Assembly (NCBI GenBank): GCA_011389895.1
Contig: JAABTN010000025.1
Coordinates: 1 to 42,598 of the forward strand
DNA from: Maritimibacter sp.
Lineage (GTDB): Bacteria > Pseudomonadota > Alphaproteobacteria > Rhodobacterales > Rhodobacteraceae
Direction: 5' to 3'
DNA: 42,598 bases
Notes under the pieces: generated by a model
The model's input: the letters and a program-made list of their open reading frames with translations, nothing else
What the model was told of the DNA's origin: nothing
The model's database searches: none
Translations under genes and position numbers: made by a program
Shown here: one piece after another, positions 35,485-42,598 of the stretch
How positions within the stretch are numbered: position 1 is the first letter of the stretch
Layout of the letters: every line of letters begins with the position of its first letter

Positions 35485-36390
35485 TCACGTCGCCATCGCT
35501 TTTGCAATCTCGGCGGCCAGCCGGGCGTTGTTCAGGACCAGCGCGATGTTGGCGGTGAGCGAGGCGCCTTTTGTGGCCTTGAAAATCTGGTCGAGGAGGT
35601 AGGGGGTGACCGCCTTTCCGGTGATCCCGGCGGCCCGCGCGGCGTCGAGCGCATCGGTGATGATCGGTTCGATCACCGCGCGCGCAATCTCGGCCTCTTC
35701 GGGGATCGGGTTGGCGACAAGCTGACCACCGGCCAGCCCCATCTCGGCGCGCATCATGGCGGCGCGCGCGATGTCGGCGGGCGCGTCCAACCGAAGCGGT
35801 GCGCGCAAGCCGGATGCGCGCGCCCAGAAGGCCGGGAAATCGTCCTGCCCCACGGCGATGACCGGGACGCCGTTGGTTTCGAGCACCTCGAGCGTCGCGG
35901 GCAGATCGAGGATCGCTTTTGCCCCCGCCGCCACGACCGTCACGGGTGTCCGGCCCAGCTCGATCAAGTCGGCAGAGACATCAAAGCTCGTCTCCCACCC
36001 CCGGTGGACCCCGCCGATGCCGCCGGTGGCAAAGACCCGGATGCCCGCGATGTGAGCGGCGATCATGGTGGCCGCCACCGTGGTCGCCCCGGTGCCGCCG
36101 CGCGCCAGACAGACCGCCAGATCGGCGCGCGACAGCTTGTCGACATCGCGCGCCCGGCCCAGCGTTTCGAGCGCAGTGTCGGTCAGCCCAACATGAAGCT
36201 GCCCGTCCATCACCGCGATGGTCGCGGGCACCACGCCGCGCGCCCGGATCTCGGCCTCGACCGCGCGGGCGGTTTCGACGTTTTGCGGATAGGGCATGCC
36301 GTGGGTGATGATCGTGCTCTCCAACGCCACGATCGGCGCGCCGGTCCGGCGGGCTTCGGACACCTCGGGGGCATAGACGGGCTGGATCAT
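35485..36390 (-). CDS. psuG: Pseudouridine-5'-phosphate glycosidase
   Basis: PsuG cleaves the C-C bond of pseudouridine 5'-phosphate to give uracil and ribose 5-phosphate. The 301-residue protein shows the family segments PIVALESTIITHGMPYPQN, DLAVCLARGGTGATTVAATMI, FATGGIGGVHRG and AGAKAILDLPATLEVLETNGVPV; the Lys in AGAKAILD is the Schiff-base lysine of the family. Its ATG overlaps the stop of the kinase gene by four bases. With that kinase it completes pseudouridine breakdown, recycling the modified base from RNA turnover. No nucleoside transporter is adjacent. Confidence 0.95.
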   Translation of the reverse strand: MIQPVYAPEVSEARRTGAPIVALESTIITHGMPYPQNVETARAVEAEIRARGVVPATIAVMDGQLHVGLTDTALETLGRARDVDKLSRADLAVCLARGGTGATTVAATMIAAHIAGIRVFATGGIGGVHRGWETSFDVSADLIELGRTPVTVVAAGAKAILDLPATLEVLETNGVPVIAVGQDDFPAFWARASGLRAPLRLDAPADIARAAMMRAEMGLAGGQLVANPIPEEAEIARAVIEPIITDALDAARAAGITGKAVTPYLLDQIFKATKGASLTANIALVLNNARLAAEIAKAMAT

Positions 36391-37280
36391 GCGCGCGTGC
36401 CTCCCGACACGAAGGTGGCGGCGGCGCGAAGCGCGATCCCCAACGCTGCCTCGGCGCGCTCACCTTGAATTTCGGCCGCGATATGCGCGGCCATGAAGGT
36501 GTCGCCCGCCCCGGTGACGCGGCGCTGTGCGACCTTGGGCGGCATCGCGGTGATCGTGCCCTCGCGCGTGCCAAGCGCTGCGGCGCGCGCCCCGTCGCTC
36601 ACCATGGCGCGCGTCGCCCCGGCGTCGATCAGCGCGTGGGCGGCGGCCTCGGCCCCGTCGAAGGTGGTGGCAAGCAAAAGCCCGGCCTCTTCGAGATTGA
36701 CATAAAGTGTGGCGCCGGGGTGGGCGAGCAGCGGGGCGACGCGCGCGGCTTTTCCCGGGCTGGCCGGGGCAATCCGCAAATCAGCCTTGCGAAAGGCATC
36801 AAGCCCCGCGATCTCGGCCAACAGAGGTTCGGTCAGGTTGCCATCCAGCGCGATGGTGCCGGCGTAAGGCTGCGCATTGCTCCCCAGCCGCCCGTCGATC
36901 AGCGGGGCGAGAATGCGCGCCCCTGCGGTCTCAAGCGAATGGGCGTCACACATCGCGGCAACAAGCCCCGCACTGTCCTCGATCGCGACATAGCTGTCGG
37001 TGGGCAGGTCCGGATCGCGCGTCAGGTAGCGGGTGATCAGCGTCATCTCTTCGCAGGCGGCGGCAAGCTCATTGCCCGCCGGGTCGGTGCCCAGCACCGA
37101 GACCAGCGCAGGTGTCAGGCCAAGACCCCGCAGCGTCATCGCGATATTAAGCGCGACGCCGCCCGGAATGCGCAAGATCCGCCCCGGAACATCGTTGCCC
37201 TTGCGCATCGGCGCGCCCGTGCGCCCGACCACATCCCACAGCACGGAGCCGACGCAGAGAATATCGGGTGTTTCGTCCAT
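36387..37280 (-). CDS. psuK: PfkB-family sugar kinase, probable pseudouridine kinase
   Basis: This 297-residue ribokinase-like kinase probably phosphorylates pseudouridine to its 5'-phosphate, the substrate of the overlapping psuG product. Family features are ILCVGSVLWDVVGRTG at the start, GGVALNIAMTLRGLGL with VLGTDPAGNEL, and the anion-hole signature RRVTGAGDTFMAAH with the catalytic Asp. The substrate is inferred from the four-base overlap with psuG. The start is uncertain: ATG 37280 has only AAGG four bases away, while the in-frame ATG at 37295 has no ribosome site. A predicted rpsB promoter overlaps the 5' region on the other strand. Confidence 0.9.
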   Translation of the reverse strand: MDETPDILCVGSVLWDVVGRTGAPMRKGNDVPGRILRIPGGVALNIAMTLRGLGLTPALVSVLGTDPAGNELAAACEEMTLITRYLTRDPDLPTDSYVAIEDSAGLVAAMCDAHSLETAGARILAPLIDGRLGSNAQPYAGTIALDGNLTEPLLAEIAGLDAFRKADLRIAPASPGKAARVAPLLAHPGATLYVNLEEAGLLLATTFDGAEAAAHALIDAGATRAMVSDGARAAALGTREGTITAMPPKVAQRRVTGAGDTFMAAHIAAEIQGERAEAALGIALRAAATFVSGGTRA

Positions 37281-37308
37281 GGCCCCTTGGAGCATGCAGG
37301 GCAGGGGG

Positions 37309-37337
37309 TTGCAATAGGGGGGCAGGTGGGGTAAATC
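37309..37337 (+). promoter_or_regulatory. Possible rpsB-tsf promoter
   Basis: TTGCAA (37309-37314) and TAAATC (37332-37337) are 17 bases apart. Transcription would start near 37344, giving a leader of about 128 bases. Confidence 0.4.
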
Positions 37338-37343
37338 GCGCGA

Positions 37344-37471
37344 ACTTCACAGACGGGGCTTGGGCCTTGCGGGGAGACATCCCGCAACGGTCCACCGGTT
37401 GGGAAGGGGCGCATCCGCGCCTTTGACCCTCAAGGTTCCGTCGAGGCGCAAACCGGAAAAGGATATTGGAC
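37344..37471 (+). promoter_or_regulatory. Structured rpsB leader
   Basis: The leader contains two hairpins: TTGCGGG (37367-37373) with CCCGCAA (37381-37387), and GGCGC (37408-37412) with GCGCC (37417-37421). AAAAGGA lies 9 bases before the ATG. In other bacteria ribosomal protein S2 binds its own leader to repress rpsB-tsf; the same is possible here but is not shown. Confidence 0.4.
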
Positions 37472-38293
37472 ATGGCGCTCCCCGAATTCACTTTGCGTCA
37501 GCTTTTGGAAGCTGGCGTTCACTTTGGCCACCAGACTCAGCGTTGGAACCCCCGTATGGGCGAGTTCATCTATGGTGAGCGGAACGGCATTCACATCTTC
37601 GACCTGACACAGACCGTGCCGATGCTTGACGCGGCGCTGAACGTGATCCGCGAAACCGTGGCCAAGAACGGCCGCGTCCTTTTCGTCGGCACCAAGCGGC
37701 AGGCCTCGAAGCCGATCGCGGAAGCGGCGGAAAAATCGGCCCAGTATTTCATGAACCACCGCTGGCTCGGTGGCACGCTGACCAACTGGCAAACCGTGTC
37801 GCAGTCGATCAATCGCCTCAAGGGCTATGACGAAACGCTGGCGACGGGGGCCGAGGGGCTTACCAAGAAAGAGCGTCTTGGCATGGAACGTGACCAGGAA
37901 AAGCTGACGCTGTCGCTGGGTGGCATTCGCGAAATGGGCGGCCGTCCCGATCTTCTTTTCGTCATCGACGTGAAGAAAGAGGAACTGGCGATCAAGGAAG
38001 CCAACAAGCTGGGCATCCCGGTCGTGGCCGTGGTTGACACCAACTGCTCGCCCGATGGCATCGACTACATCATCCCGGGCAACGATGATGCGGCCCGCGC
38101 CATCGCGCTTTATTGCGATCTTGCCGCGCGCGCCGCGCTTGACGGGATGTCAGGTCAGCTTGAAGCTGCCGGGATCGACGTGGGCGCCATGGAAGAGACC
38201 CCGGTTGAAGAGGCCGTGGCCGAGGAAGCCCCGGCCACGGAAGCGCCCGCCGCCGACGCGCCCGCGACCGAAGACACGCCGGCCGAAAGCTGA
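37472..38293 (+). CDS. rpsB: 30S ribosomal protein S2
   Basis: S2 binds late to the small subunit and is needed for S1 docking. The 273-residue protein has the family pattern [21 protein letters not shown], the [12 protein letters not shown] segment, [15 protein letters not shown] and [21 protein letters not shown]-terminal tail of about 35 residues rich in Ala, Pro, Glu and Thr is typical of alphaproteobacterial S2. ATG 37472 is chosen because the ribosome site AAAAGGA fits and the family starts with MALPEF; a TTG six bases earlier is in frame but unlikely. It is the first gene of the rpsB-tsf operon. Confidence 0.97.
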   Translation: MALPEFTLRQLLEAGVHFGHQTQRWNPRMGEFIYGERNGIHIFDLTQTVPMLDAALNVIRETVAKNGRVLFVGTKRQASKPIAEAAEKSAQYFMNHRWLGGTLTNWQTVSQSINRLKGYDETLATGAEGLTKKERLGMERDQEKLTLSLGGIREMGGRPDLLFVIDVKKEELAIKEANKLGIPVVAVVDTNCSPDGIDYIIPGNDDAARAIALYCDLAARAALDGMSGQLEAAGIDVGAMEETPVEEAVAEEAPATEAPAADAPATEDTPAES

Positions 38294-38312
38294 GCGACGA
38301 AGACCGAATTGG

Positions 38313-38338
38313 CGGTCGCGCCGCACGCGGTGCGACCG
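38313..38338 (+). promoter_or_regulatory. rpsB-tsf intercistronic hairpin
   Basis: CGGTCGC (38313-38319) pairs with GCGACCG (38332-38338), with further pairing inside the loop. There is no T-tract. It may tune tsf expression relative to rpsB. Confidence 0.4.
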
Positions 38339-38420
38339 TCACATTCCTGATACCGGAGGCAGGCACACCGCCCCCCGGACCCGTGAAAACGGACCCCGTT
38401 TGATTTGAAGGAGAGCCAAG

Positions 38421-39296
38421 ATGGCGATCACTGCTGCACAAGTGAAAGAACTGCGCGAAATGACCGGCGCGGGCATGATGGATGCCAAGAAGGCGCTTGT
38501 CGAAACCGAAGGCGACATGGACGCCGCCGTTGATTGGCTGCGCACCAAGGGTCTTGCAAAGGCCGCGAAGAAATCCGGGCGCACCGCCGCCGAAGGTCTC
38601 GTGGGTGTCGCTGTCGAGGGCAACACCGGCATCGCGGTCGAGGTCAACTCGGAAACCGACTTTGTCGGCAAGAATGCCGAGTTTCAGGGCATGGTTGCCA
38701 AGATCGCCAACGCGGCGCTGAAGGTCGACGATATCGATGCGCTGAAAGCGACGAACATCGACGGCACCACTGTGGCCGACATGCTGACCGACGCGATCGC
38801 GAAGATCGGCGAGAACATGGGCGTGCGCCGGGTTGAAAAGATCAGCGGCGACATCGTCGTGACCTATATCCACAATGCCGTGACCGAAGGCATGGGCAAG
38901 ATCGGCGTTGTCGTCGCGCTCAAGGGCGGGGACGAGGCGTTTGGCAAGCAGGTCGCGATGCACGTCGCCGCCGCGCACCCCGCCGCGCTGAACGAAGCCG
39001 AGCTTGATCCGGCCGTGGTCGAAAAAGAGCGTCAGATCCAGATCGACATCGCGAAGGAATCCGGCAAACCGGACGCGGTGATCGAGAAGATGATCGTGGG
39101 CCGCATGAAGAAATTCATGGGCGAGGTGACGCTTCTGGGCCAGACCTTCGTGATCAACCCGGATCTCACCGTGGAACAGGCCGCGACCGAGGCCGGGGCC
39201 GAGATCACCGGGTTCATCCGGATGGAAGTCGGTGAAGGCATCGAGAAGGAAGAGGAAGATTTCGCGGCGGAAGTCGCCAAGGCCGTTCAAGGCTGA
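38421..39296 (+). CDS. tsf: Elongation factor Ts
   Basis: EF-Ts exchanges GDP for GTP on EF-Tu. The 291-residue protein has the N-terminal UBA-like domain ([21 protein letters not shown]) and the TDFV core motif in [13 protein letters not shown], which inserts into the EF-Tu nucleotide site. The two dimerisation subdomains and the C-terminal helical module ([15 protein letters not shown]) follow. AAGGAG lies 8 bases before the ATG. The gene is co-transcribed with rpsB, 127 bases downstream, and is followed by a strong terminator. Confidence 0.97.
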   Translation: MAITAAQVKELREMTGAGMMDAKKALVETEGDMDAAVDWLRTKGLAKAAKKSGRTAAEGLVGVAVEGNTGIAVEVNSETDFVGKNAEFQGMVAKIANAALKVDDIDALKATNIDGTTVADMLTDAIAKIGENMGVRRVEKISGDIVVTYIHNAVTEGMGKIGVVVALKGGDEAFGKQVAMHVAAAHPAALNEAELDPAVVEKERQIQIDIAKESGKPDAVIEKMIVGRMKKFMGEVTLLGQTFVINPDLTVEQAATEAGAEITGFIRMEVGEGIEKEEEDFAAEVAKAVQG

Positions 39297-39316
39297 TCTT
39301 TTCTGAGAAATCATGT

Positions 39317-39342
39317 CGGGTCGGGGCAGGGGTTCCGACCCG
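39317..39342 (+). repeat. Hairpin preceding the tsf terminator
   Basis: CGGGTCGG (39317-39324) pairs perfectly with CCGACCCG (39335-39342) around a 10-base loop, 20 bases after the tsf stop. It directly precedes the intrinsic terminator and may protect the mRNA end. Confidence 0.5.
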
Positions 39343-39345
39343 GAC

Positions 39346-39380
39346 AAAAGGCGCAGGGATTGCCGTCCCTGCGCCTTTTT
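39346..39380. terminator. Intrinsic terminator of rpsB-tsf, probably bidirectional
   Basis: The 14-base arms 39346-39359 and 39366-39379 pair perfectly around a 6-base loop. The left arm begins AAAA and the right arm ends in TTTTT, so the signal is symmetric and can also stop leftward transcripts from the luxR-type gene. Confidence 0.9.
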
Positions 39381-39627
39381 CTTCGGCCTATCCAAAGGTC
39401 GCCCGCACCTTGCGCGCGTGGGACCGGATTTTCGGGGTGCAACAGCCCGTGTAAGCGGGATGGAACAGTCTGAAATTGCAGGTGCCCCATCCCATGTTCC
39501 CTGGCATTACGCCACCACTCACGGAACAAGGCGATACTCTCCGATTCACTTCGCTCCGACTAGTAAGGTTTTCCTTACCTTTTGGCGCTGCAGATCGCGT
39601 TCGTGCCACTGCGTGTGCCGACAGCCA

Positions 39628-40446
39628 TCACCGCTTGAGAAACTTCGGATGCCACGGGTCGCGCGACCGGGTGGTTTCCTCGTTAAGATGAAAGGTCTCG
39701 CGTTCGGTGCTCACATACATCTGGTTGAGGAAGGTCAGCTTCGCGACCGCCTGTGGCGTGGTCTCGACACCAAGCTTTTCTCGCGCCAGCCGCAGGTGTT
39801 TCTCGATGGTCGGAACCGAGACGGCCATGATGGTGGCCGCGTCCTGGTTCGATTTGCCCTCGGCCACCCATTCCAGCGCCTCAAGTTGGCGCCGGGACAG
39901 TTTTGCGCGTTTGGTTTCAATGGGTAACGAGGCGATCTTCAGGTGCGCGATATTACACAGAACCTCGATCTCCTTGCCGTGATCGTCCCAGATGGCGTCG
40001 AGCTCGGCCTGGGTGATGCCGCGCGCGCCGGTCAGGGCAAACAGCGCATAAGAGCGGGGTGAGGCGGTCGGGATCGCGATCGTGTAGCCCGCGGTGACAC
40101 CCATGTGCTGGTTGAACGCGATCACACCGCGTTCTTCGGCTGTCAACACCTCGGGCCGTTCCCACAAGTCGCCCCAAGAGCAATACCCACTTGGGTTCTC
40201 ACGCGCCCAACGTGTCAGCGGCGCGTGGATGAACATCTTCCCGTCGATGAACTCATTGAAGTAGTCGGTATCGTGACTGGAGAGAAACAACGCATCCTCC
40301 AACTCGCCAATGCCATTCTGTGTCGCGAACTTCGTGTAGCCATAGATCAGCCGGTCGAATCCATAGCCATTAAGACGATGGCCCAATAGGTGCCATACGT
40401 TCTGCAAGGATGTCGACCTTACGAGTTGCTCCAACAATTCCAACAT
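39628..40446 (-). CDS. LuxR-family regulator with atypical signal-binding domain
   Basis: This 272-residue protein has the quorum-sensing LuxR plan: an N-terminal autoinducer-binding domain (about 1-165, with YGFDRLIYGY, SGYCSWGDLW and NQHMGVTAGYTIAIP) and a C-terminal LuxR helix-turn-helix (about 183-240, LSRRQLEALEWVAEGKSNQDAA and the recognition helix region VPTIEKHLRLAREKLGV). By eye-alignment to TraR, Pro76 is kept but the preceding Asp that holds the acyl-homoserine-lactone amide is Ala75, and the nearby Trp and Tyr are Tyr62 and Phe66. The ligand may therefore differ. No luxI-type synthase is in the window, so it is locally a solo. GGAAGG lies 9 bases before the ATG. A 27-residue hydrophilic tail follows the DNA-binding domain. 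Confidence 0.88.
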   Translation of the reverse strand: MLELLEQLVRSTSLQNVWHLLGHRLNGYGFDRLIYGYTKFATQNGIGELEDALFLSSHDTDYFNEFIDGKMFIHAPLTRWARENPSGYCSWGDLWERPEVLTAEERGVIAFNQHMGVTAGYTIAIPTASPRSYALFALTGARGITQAELDAIWDDHGKEIEVLCNIAHLKIASLPIETKRAKLSRRQLEALEWVAEGKSNQDAATIMAVSVPTIEKHLRLAREKLGVETTPQAVAKLTFLNQMYVSTERETFHLNEETTRSRDPWHPKFLKR

Positions 40447-40559
40447 GTCTCAAGCCTTCCCGAATGTCGGGGGCCGCATTCTCGTCCCGCGCGGCTCGCC
40501 CCAAACGATACTTTAGAGACACATGTTTTGAGCCGCGAGTCGAGGGCCGGGAGGTCAAT

Positions 40560-40580
40560 TTGCGAAAATGTTGCGAAATG
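40560..40580. repeat. 11-base-period direct repeat upstream of the luxR-type gene
   Basis: TTGCGAAA occurs at 40560-40567 and 40571-40578, spaced by exactly one helical turn, each followed by ATG or TG. It lies 114 bases upstream of the luxR-type start in an AT-rich gap and could be a binding site for a tandem-binding regulator. Confidence 0.5.
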
Positions 40581-40722
40581 CAAAAGACGTGGCGATCTGC
40601 ACGCAACATTATGAAATCGAACAGCTTTTTGCTTTGCCCATATATTACATAATACTGATTATGCGGCATACAGGTGGATAGAGCCACACAGCGCGCCAAG
40701 ACGTCCACAATGGACCGAACGG

Positions 40723-41412
40723 TTACCCCAGGGCGTATCCGGTGCCCCGCACGGTGCGCACCGGGTCCGCCCCCCCGTGTTGGCACAAAGCCTTGCGCAA
40801 CCGTCCGACGTGAACGTCCACCGTGCGCGTGTCGACGTAGACATCACGCCCCCAGACCCGGTCCAGAAGCTGCTCTCGGCTCCAGACCCGTCCGGGTTTT
40901 TCCATGAAGGTGCTCAGAAGCCGGAACTCGGTCGGCCCGAGCTTGATCGGCGCGCCGCCGCGCGACACCCGGTGGGTTTCGCCATCCAGCACGATGTCGT
41001 CGAATTCCAGCGCCTGCCCCACCGTTGCCGGGCGCGTGCGCCGAAGCTGCGTGCGAATGCGCGCCATCAGCTCCTGCACCGAGAACGGTTTGGTCAGGTA
41101 ATCGTCGGCTCCGGTCTCCAGCCCCCGGACACGGTCCATTTCATCTGATCGCGCCGACAGCATGATCACCGGGATATGGGCGGTTGCGCGCTTCGATTTC
41201 ACCCGGCGGCAAATCTCGATCCCCGAGACACCGGGCAGCATCCAGTCGAGCAGGATCAGGTCAGGCCCCATTTCATCGACCAGAACTATGGCATCGTCGC
41301 CGTTTTCGGCCATCGACACGTCATAGCCTTCGGAGCGGAGGTTGTAGCGCAGGATCTCGCGTTGCGCAGGCTCATCCTCGACGAGCAGCACCAAGGGTCG
41401 TTCCGCGCTCAT
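40723..41412 (-). CDS. phoB: Phosphate regulon response regulator PhoB
   Basis: PhoB is the DNA-binding response regulator for phosphate starvation. The 229-residue protein has a receiver domain with acidic pocket Glu12 and Asp13, phospho-acceptor Asp56 (LILLDWMLPG) and Lys108. An OmpR/PhoB winged helix follows at about 130-227 (LGPTEFRLLSTFMEKPGRVWSREQLLDRVWG, VDVHVGRLRKAL, VRTVRGTGYAL, broken only by normal turns). The DWMLPGVSGIE segment is characteristic of PhoB. Its ATG overlaps the phoU stop by four bases, so the genes are translationally coupled. It probably binds the tandem Pho-box array upstream of phoU, forming positive feedback. Confidence 0.96.
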   Translation of the reverse strand: MSAERPLVLLVEDEPAQREILRYNLRSEGYDVSMAENGDDAIVLVDEMGPDLILLDWMLPGVSGIEICRRVKSKRATAHIPVIMLSARSDEMDRVRGLETGADDYLTKPFSVQELMARIRTQLRRTRPATVGQALEFDDIVLDGETHRVSRGGAPIKLGPTEFRLLSTFMEKPGRVWSREQLLDRVWGRDVYVDTRTVDVHVGRLRKALCQHGGADPVRTVRGTGYALG

Positions 41413-42146
41413 TCGTCGGCCTCGTCCGTCCCGTCCCCTCCCTCGATCTGGTAGATCTCGGTGTTTGATTTCGGGCGTTGGTCTTCCGGCATCTCGCCGG
41501 TGGCAAGATAGATCACCTGATCGGCGATGGAGGTCACGTGGTCCCCCATGCGCTCGATGTTCTTGGCGATGAAATGCAGGTGCATGCAGGCCGAGATGTT
41601 GCGCGGGTCTTCCATCATGAAGGTCAGGAATTCGCGAAACAGCGCGTTATACATCTGGTCGACGTCCAGATCGCGGTGGCGGATTTCGTCCGCCGCGACC
41701 GGGTCGCGCCGCATGAAGGCGTCAAGCGCGTCGGCCAGCATCGCCTCGACTTCGCGCGACATGCGCTTGAGCGCGCTCGACGTGCCCTCGATCGGCTGCA
41801 TGTGCACCAGAACCTCGGTGCGCTTTGCGATGTTCTTGGAATAATCCCCGATCCGCTCAAGGTTGCCGGCGATCTTCATCACCGAAAGCACCGTGCGCAA
41901 ATCGCGCGCCGCAGGCTGGCGCAGGGCGAGCACCGTGGCGCATTGGGTGTTGATCTGCTCTTCAAGCTCGTCGATCTTCCGGTCGCCCTTTCGGACCTGT
42001 TCCGCCAGCTCGACATCGCGCGACTTGAGCGATTTGGACCCCGTGCGAATGGCTTCTTCCACGAGCCCGCCCATTTTCATCACCAGCGCCTGGATCGCTT
42101 CCAGATCGCGGTCGAATGCGGAGGCGATATGTTGATCACCCATCAT
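41409..42146 (-). CDS. phoU: Phosphate transport regulator PhoU
   Basis: PhoU links the Pst transporter to PhoR and keeps PhoB inactive when phosphate is sufficient. The 245-residue protein has two PhoU three-helix repeats with metal-binding motifs: MKIAGNLERIGDYSKNIAK in the first and LHFIAKNIERMGDHVTSIADQVIY in the second. An acidic tail ends the protein. ATG 42146 is chosen because AAGGAG lies about 8 bases upstream; the in-frame start at 42236 would be a 30-residue low-similarity extension. It precedes phoB with a four-base overlap and follows phoR after 224 bases containing a Pho-box array. Confidence 0.95.
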   Translation of the reverse strand: MMGDQHIASAFDRDLEAIQALVMKMGGLVEEAIRTGSKSLKSRDVELAEQVRKGDRKIDELEEQINTQCATVLALRQPAARDLRTVLSVMKIAGNLERIGDYSKNIAKRTEVLVHMQPIEGTSSALKRMSREVEAMLADALDAFMRRDPVAADEIRHRDLDVDQMYNALFREFLTFMMEDPRNISACMHLHFIAKNIERMGDHVTSIADQVIYLATGEMPEDQRPKSNTEIYQIEGGDGTDEADE

Positions 42147-42273
42147 GTTCCAAACTCCTTGGCCGCTTTGGCCGGTTGTGTCATTTCCCGTGGCGGTGGT
42201 CGCACGGCGTTGCGGGCCAGCATTCTTTCGCCGCACTGGGGCGACGTTTTCCGACCACTCCTAGGGTGAGTCT

Positions 42274-42313
42274 GCGATAGTTTTGTGACTCCAAGGTAAC
42301 AGATTTGTAACAG
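42274..42313 (-). promoter_or_regulatory. Tandem Pho-box array upstream of phoU-phoB
   Basis: On the minus strand two exact CTGTTAC heptamers (42313-42307 and 42302-42296) are separated by AAAT, the 11-base period of PhoB sites. Two weaker heptamers, GAGTCAC (42291-42285) and CTATCGC (42280-42274), continue the same period. The array lies about 130 bases before the phoU start and suggests a PhoB-activated promoter. Confidence 0.75.
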
Positions 42314-42370
42314 GGGTCGGGAGAGGCCGGTTGCCTGCGTTTCCCCTGCTTCCCCCGCGGTGCCATCGCC

Positions 42371-42598
42371 TCACCCGGTCGGCAGGGCCACCTCGAAGCG
42401 GCTCCCCTCCCCGAGCTGGGACGTGATGCGCAGCCGCCCCCGGTGCCGATTGAGGATATGCTTGACGATGGCCAGACCCAGCCCGGTGCCGCCCATGCCG
42501 CGCGAACGGTGGCTGTCGACACGGTAGAAGCGTTCGGTCAGGCGGCCCAGATGACGCTCATCGATCCCTTCGCCCTCATCCGCGACAGAAACCAAAAG
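42371..42598 (-). CDS. phoR: Phosphate regulon sensor kinase PhoR, C-terminal part (5' end outside window)
   Basis: This is the last 75 codons of a histidine kinase; the frame stays open to the window edge. It holds the end of the HATPase domain: DEGEGI (G1 box), [11 protein letters not shown] (F box) and [21 protein letters not shown] (G2 box and following helix), then a short VALPTG tail. By position before phoU-phoB it is PhoR, the membrane kinase that phosphorylates PhoB when phosphate is low. The pst genes commonly found between phoR and phoU are absent. A family member other than PhoR cannot be excluded from this fragment alone. Confidence 0.88.
   Translation of the reverse strand, partial: LLVSVADEGEGIDERHLGRLTERFYRVDSHRSRGMGGTGLGLAIVKHILNRHRGRLRITSQLGEGSRFEVALPTG

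Noticed and set aside
39563..39583. GTAAGG-TTTT-CCTTAC followed by TTTT, resembling a terminator.
   Set aside because: The stem is only six bases with half AT pairs, and no plus-strand transcript is expected there.
39388..39609. Minus-strand frame of 73 codons (or 39 from an inner ATG) between the tsf terminator and the luxR-type gene.
   Set aside because: No ribosome site, Cys/Arg-rich low-quality sequence and GTG start; it ends right at the bidirectional terminator, so a small protein is not excluded, but support is too thin.
40370..40786. Minus-strand frame of 138 codons spanning the phoB-luxR gap.
   Set aside because: It overlaps both real genes, has no ribosome site, and its codon pattern does not fit this genome.

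Overview
The window looks like a chromosomal segment of a roseobacter-type alphaproteobacterium (Rhodobacterales). The grounds are high GC with strongly GC-biased third codon positions, AGGA-type ribosome binding sites, many ATGA overlaps, an aglEFGAK-type alpha-glucoside locus, a bactofilin/M23 pair, an S2 protein with a long Ala/Pro/Glu tail, and a release factor 2 gene without the programmed frameshift. The genus cannot be named from the sequence alone. I see no insertion sequence, prophage, CRISPR array, rRNA or tRNA. Both ends cut a gene: the 3' part of alaS at the left and the 3' part of phoR (minus strand) at the right.

Layout. 1-2450: alaS end, a DUF1330 protein, a 356-base gap, and two tandem small exported paralogues. 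2528-8211: typA, an epoxide-hydrolase-like protein, an SMR efflux protein and a crotonase-fold protein on the minus strand, then a divergent PaaI-type thioesterase and a TDT/SLAC1-type transporter. 8407-10202: an unrecognised protein, then rplM-rpsI with promoter and terminator. 10229-20285: a divergent sugar locus, with aglR-bgl-glk leftward and aglE-aglF-aglG-aglA-aglK rightward. Two related palindromes sit just downstream of the two predicted promoters, which suggests one LacI-type repressor for both arms. 20378-23804: prfB, a DUF2189 membrane protein, and a divergent WYL-regulator/RidA pair with less biased codon use. 24016-27409: bactofilin and its overlapping M23 peptidase, then a DUF455 ferritin-like protein and a Bcp-type peroxiredoxin. 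27496-31918: a large AsmA-like protein abutting queA. 31937-36390: a YejA-type binding protein, a probable small RNA in the divergent gap, LysE/ArgO exporter, DUF502 protein and psuG. 36387-39296: psuK, then rpsB-tsf with a structured leader and a strong terminator. 39628-42598: a LuxR-type regulator and phoB-phoU-phoR.

How parts work together. The sugar locus imports alpha-glucosides (AglEFGK), hydrolyses them (AglA), hydrolyses beta-glucosides (GH1) and phosphorylates the glucose (Glk). PsuK and PsuG together turn pseudouridine into uracil and ribose 5-phosphate. PhoR/PhoB/PhoU form phosphate control, but the pstSCAB genes that commonly sit between phoR and phoU are absent here. That gap instead holds a tandem array matching a Pho box.

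Most noteworthy: a candidate small RNA at about 33877-33952 with its own promoter and intrinsic terminator; the Pho-box array in a pst-less phoR-phoU gap; tandem two-repeat exported mini-proteins; a LuxR-type protein lacking the usual signal-binding Asp; and a crotonase lacking both catalytic Glu residues. None proves a new system, but each can be tested.
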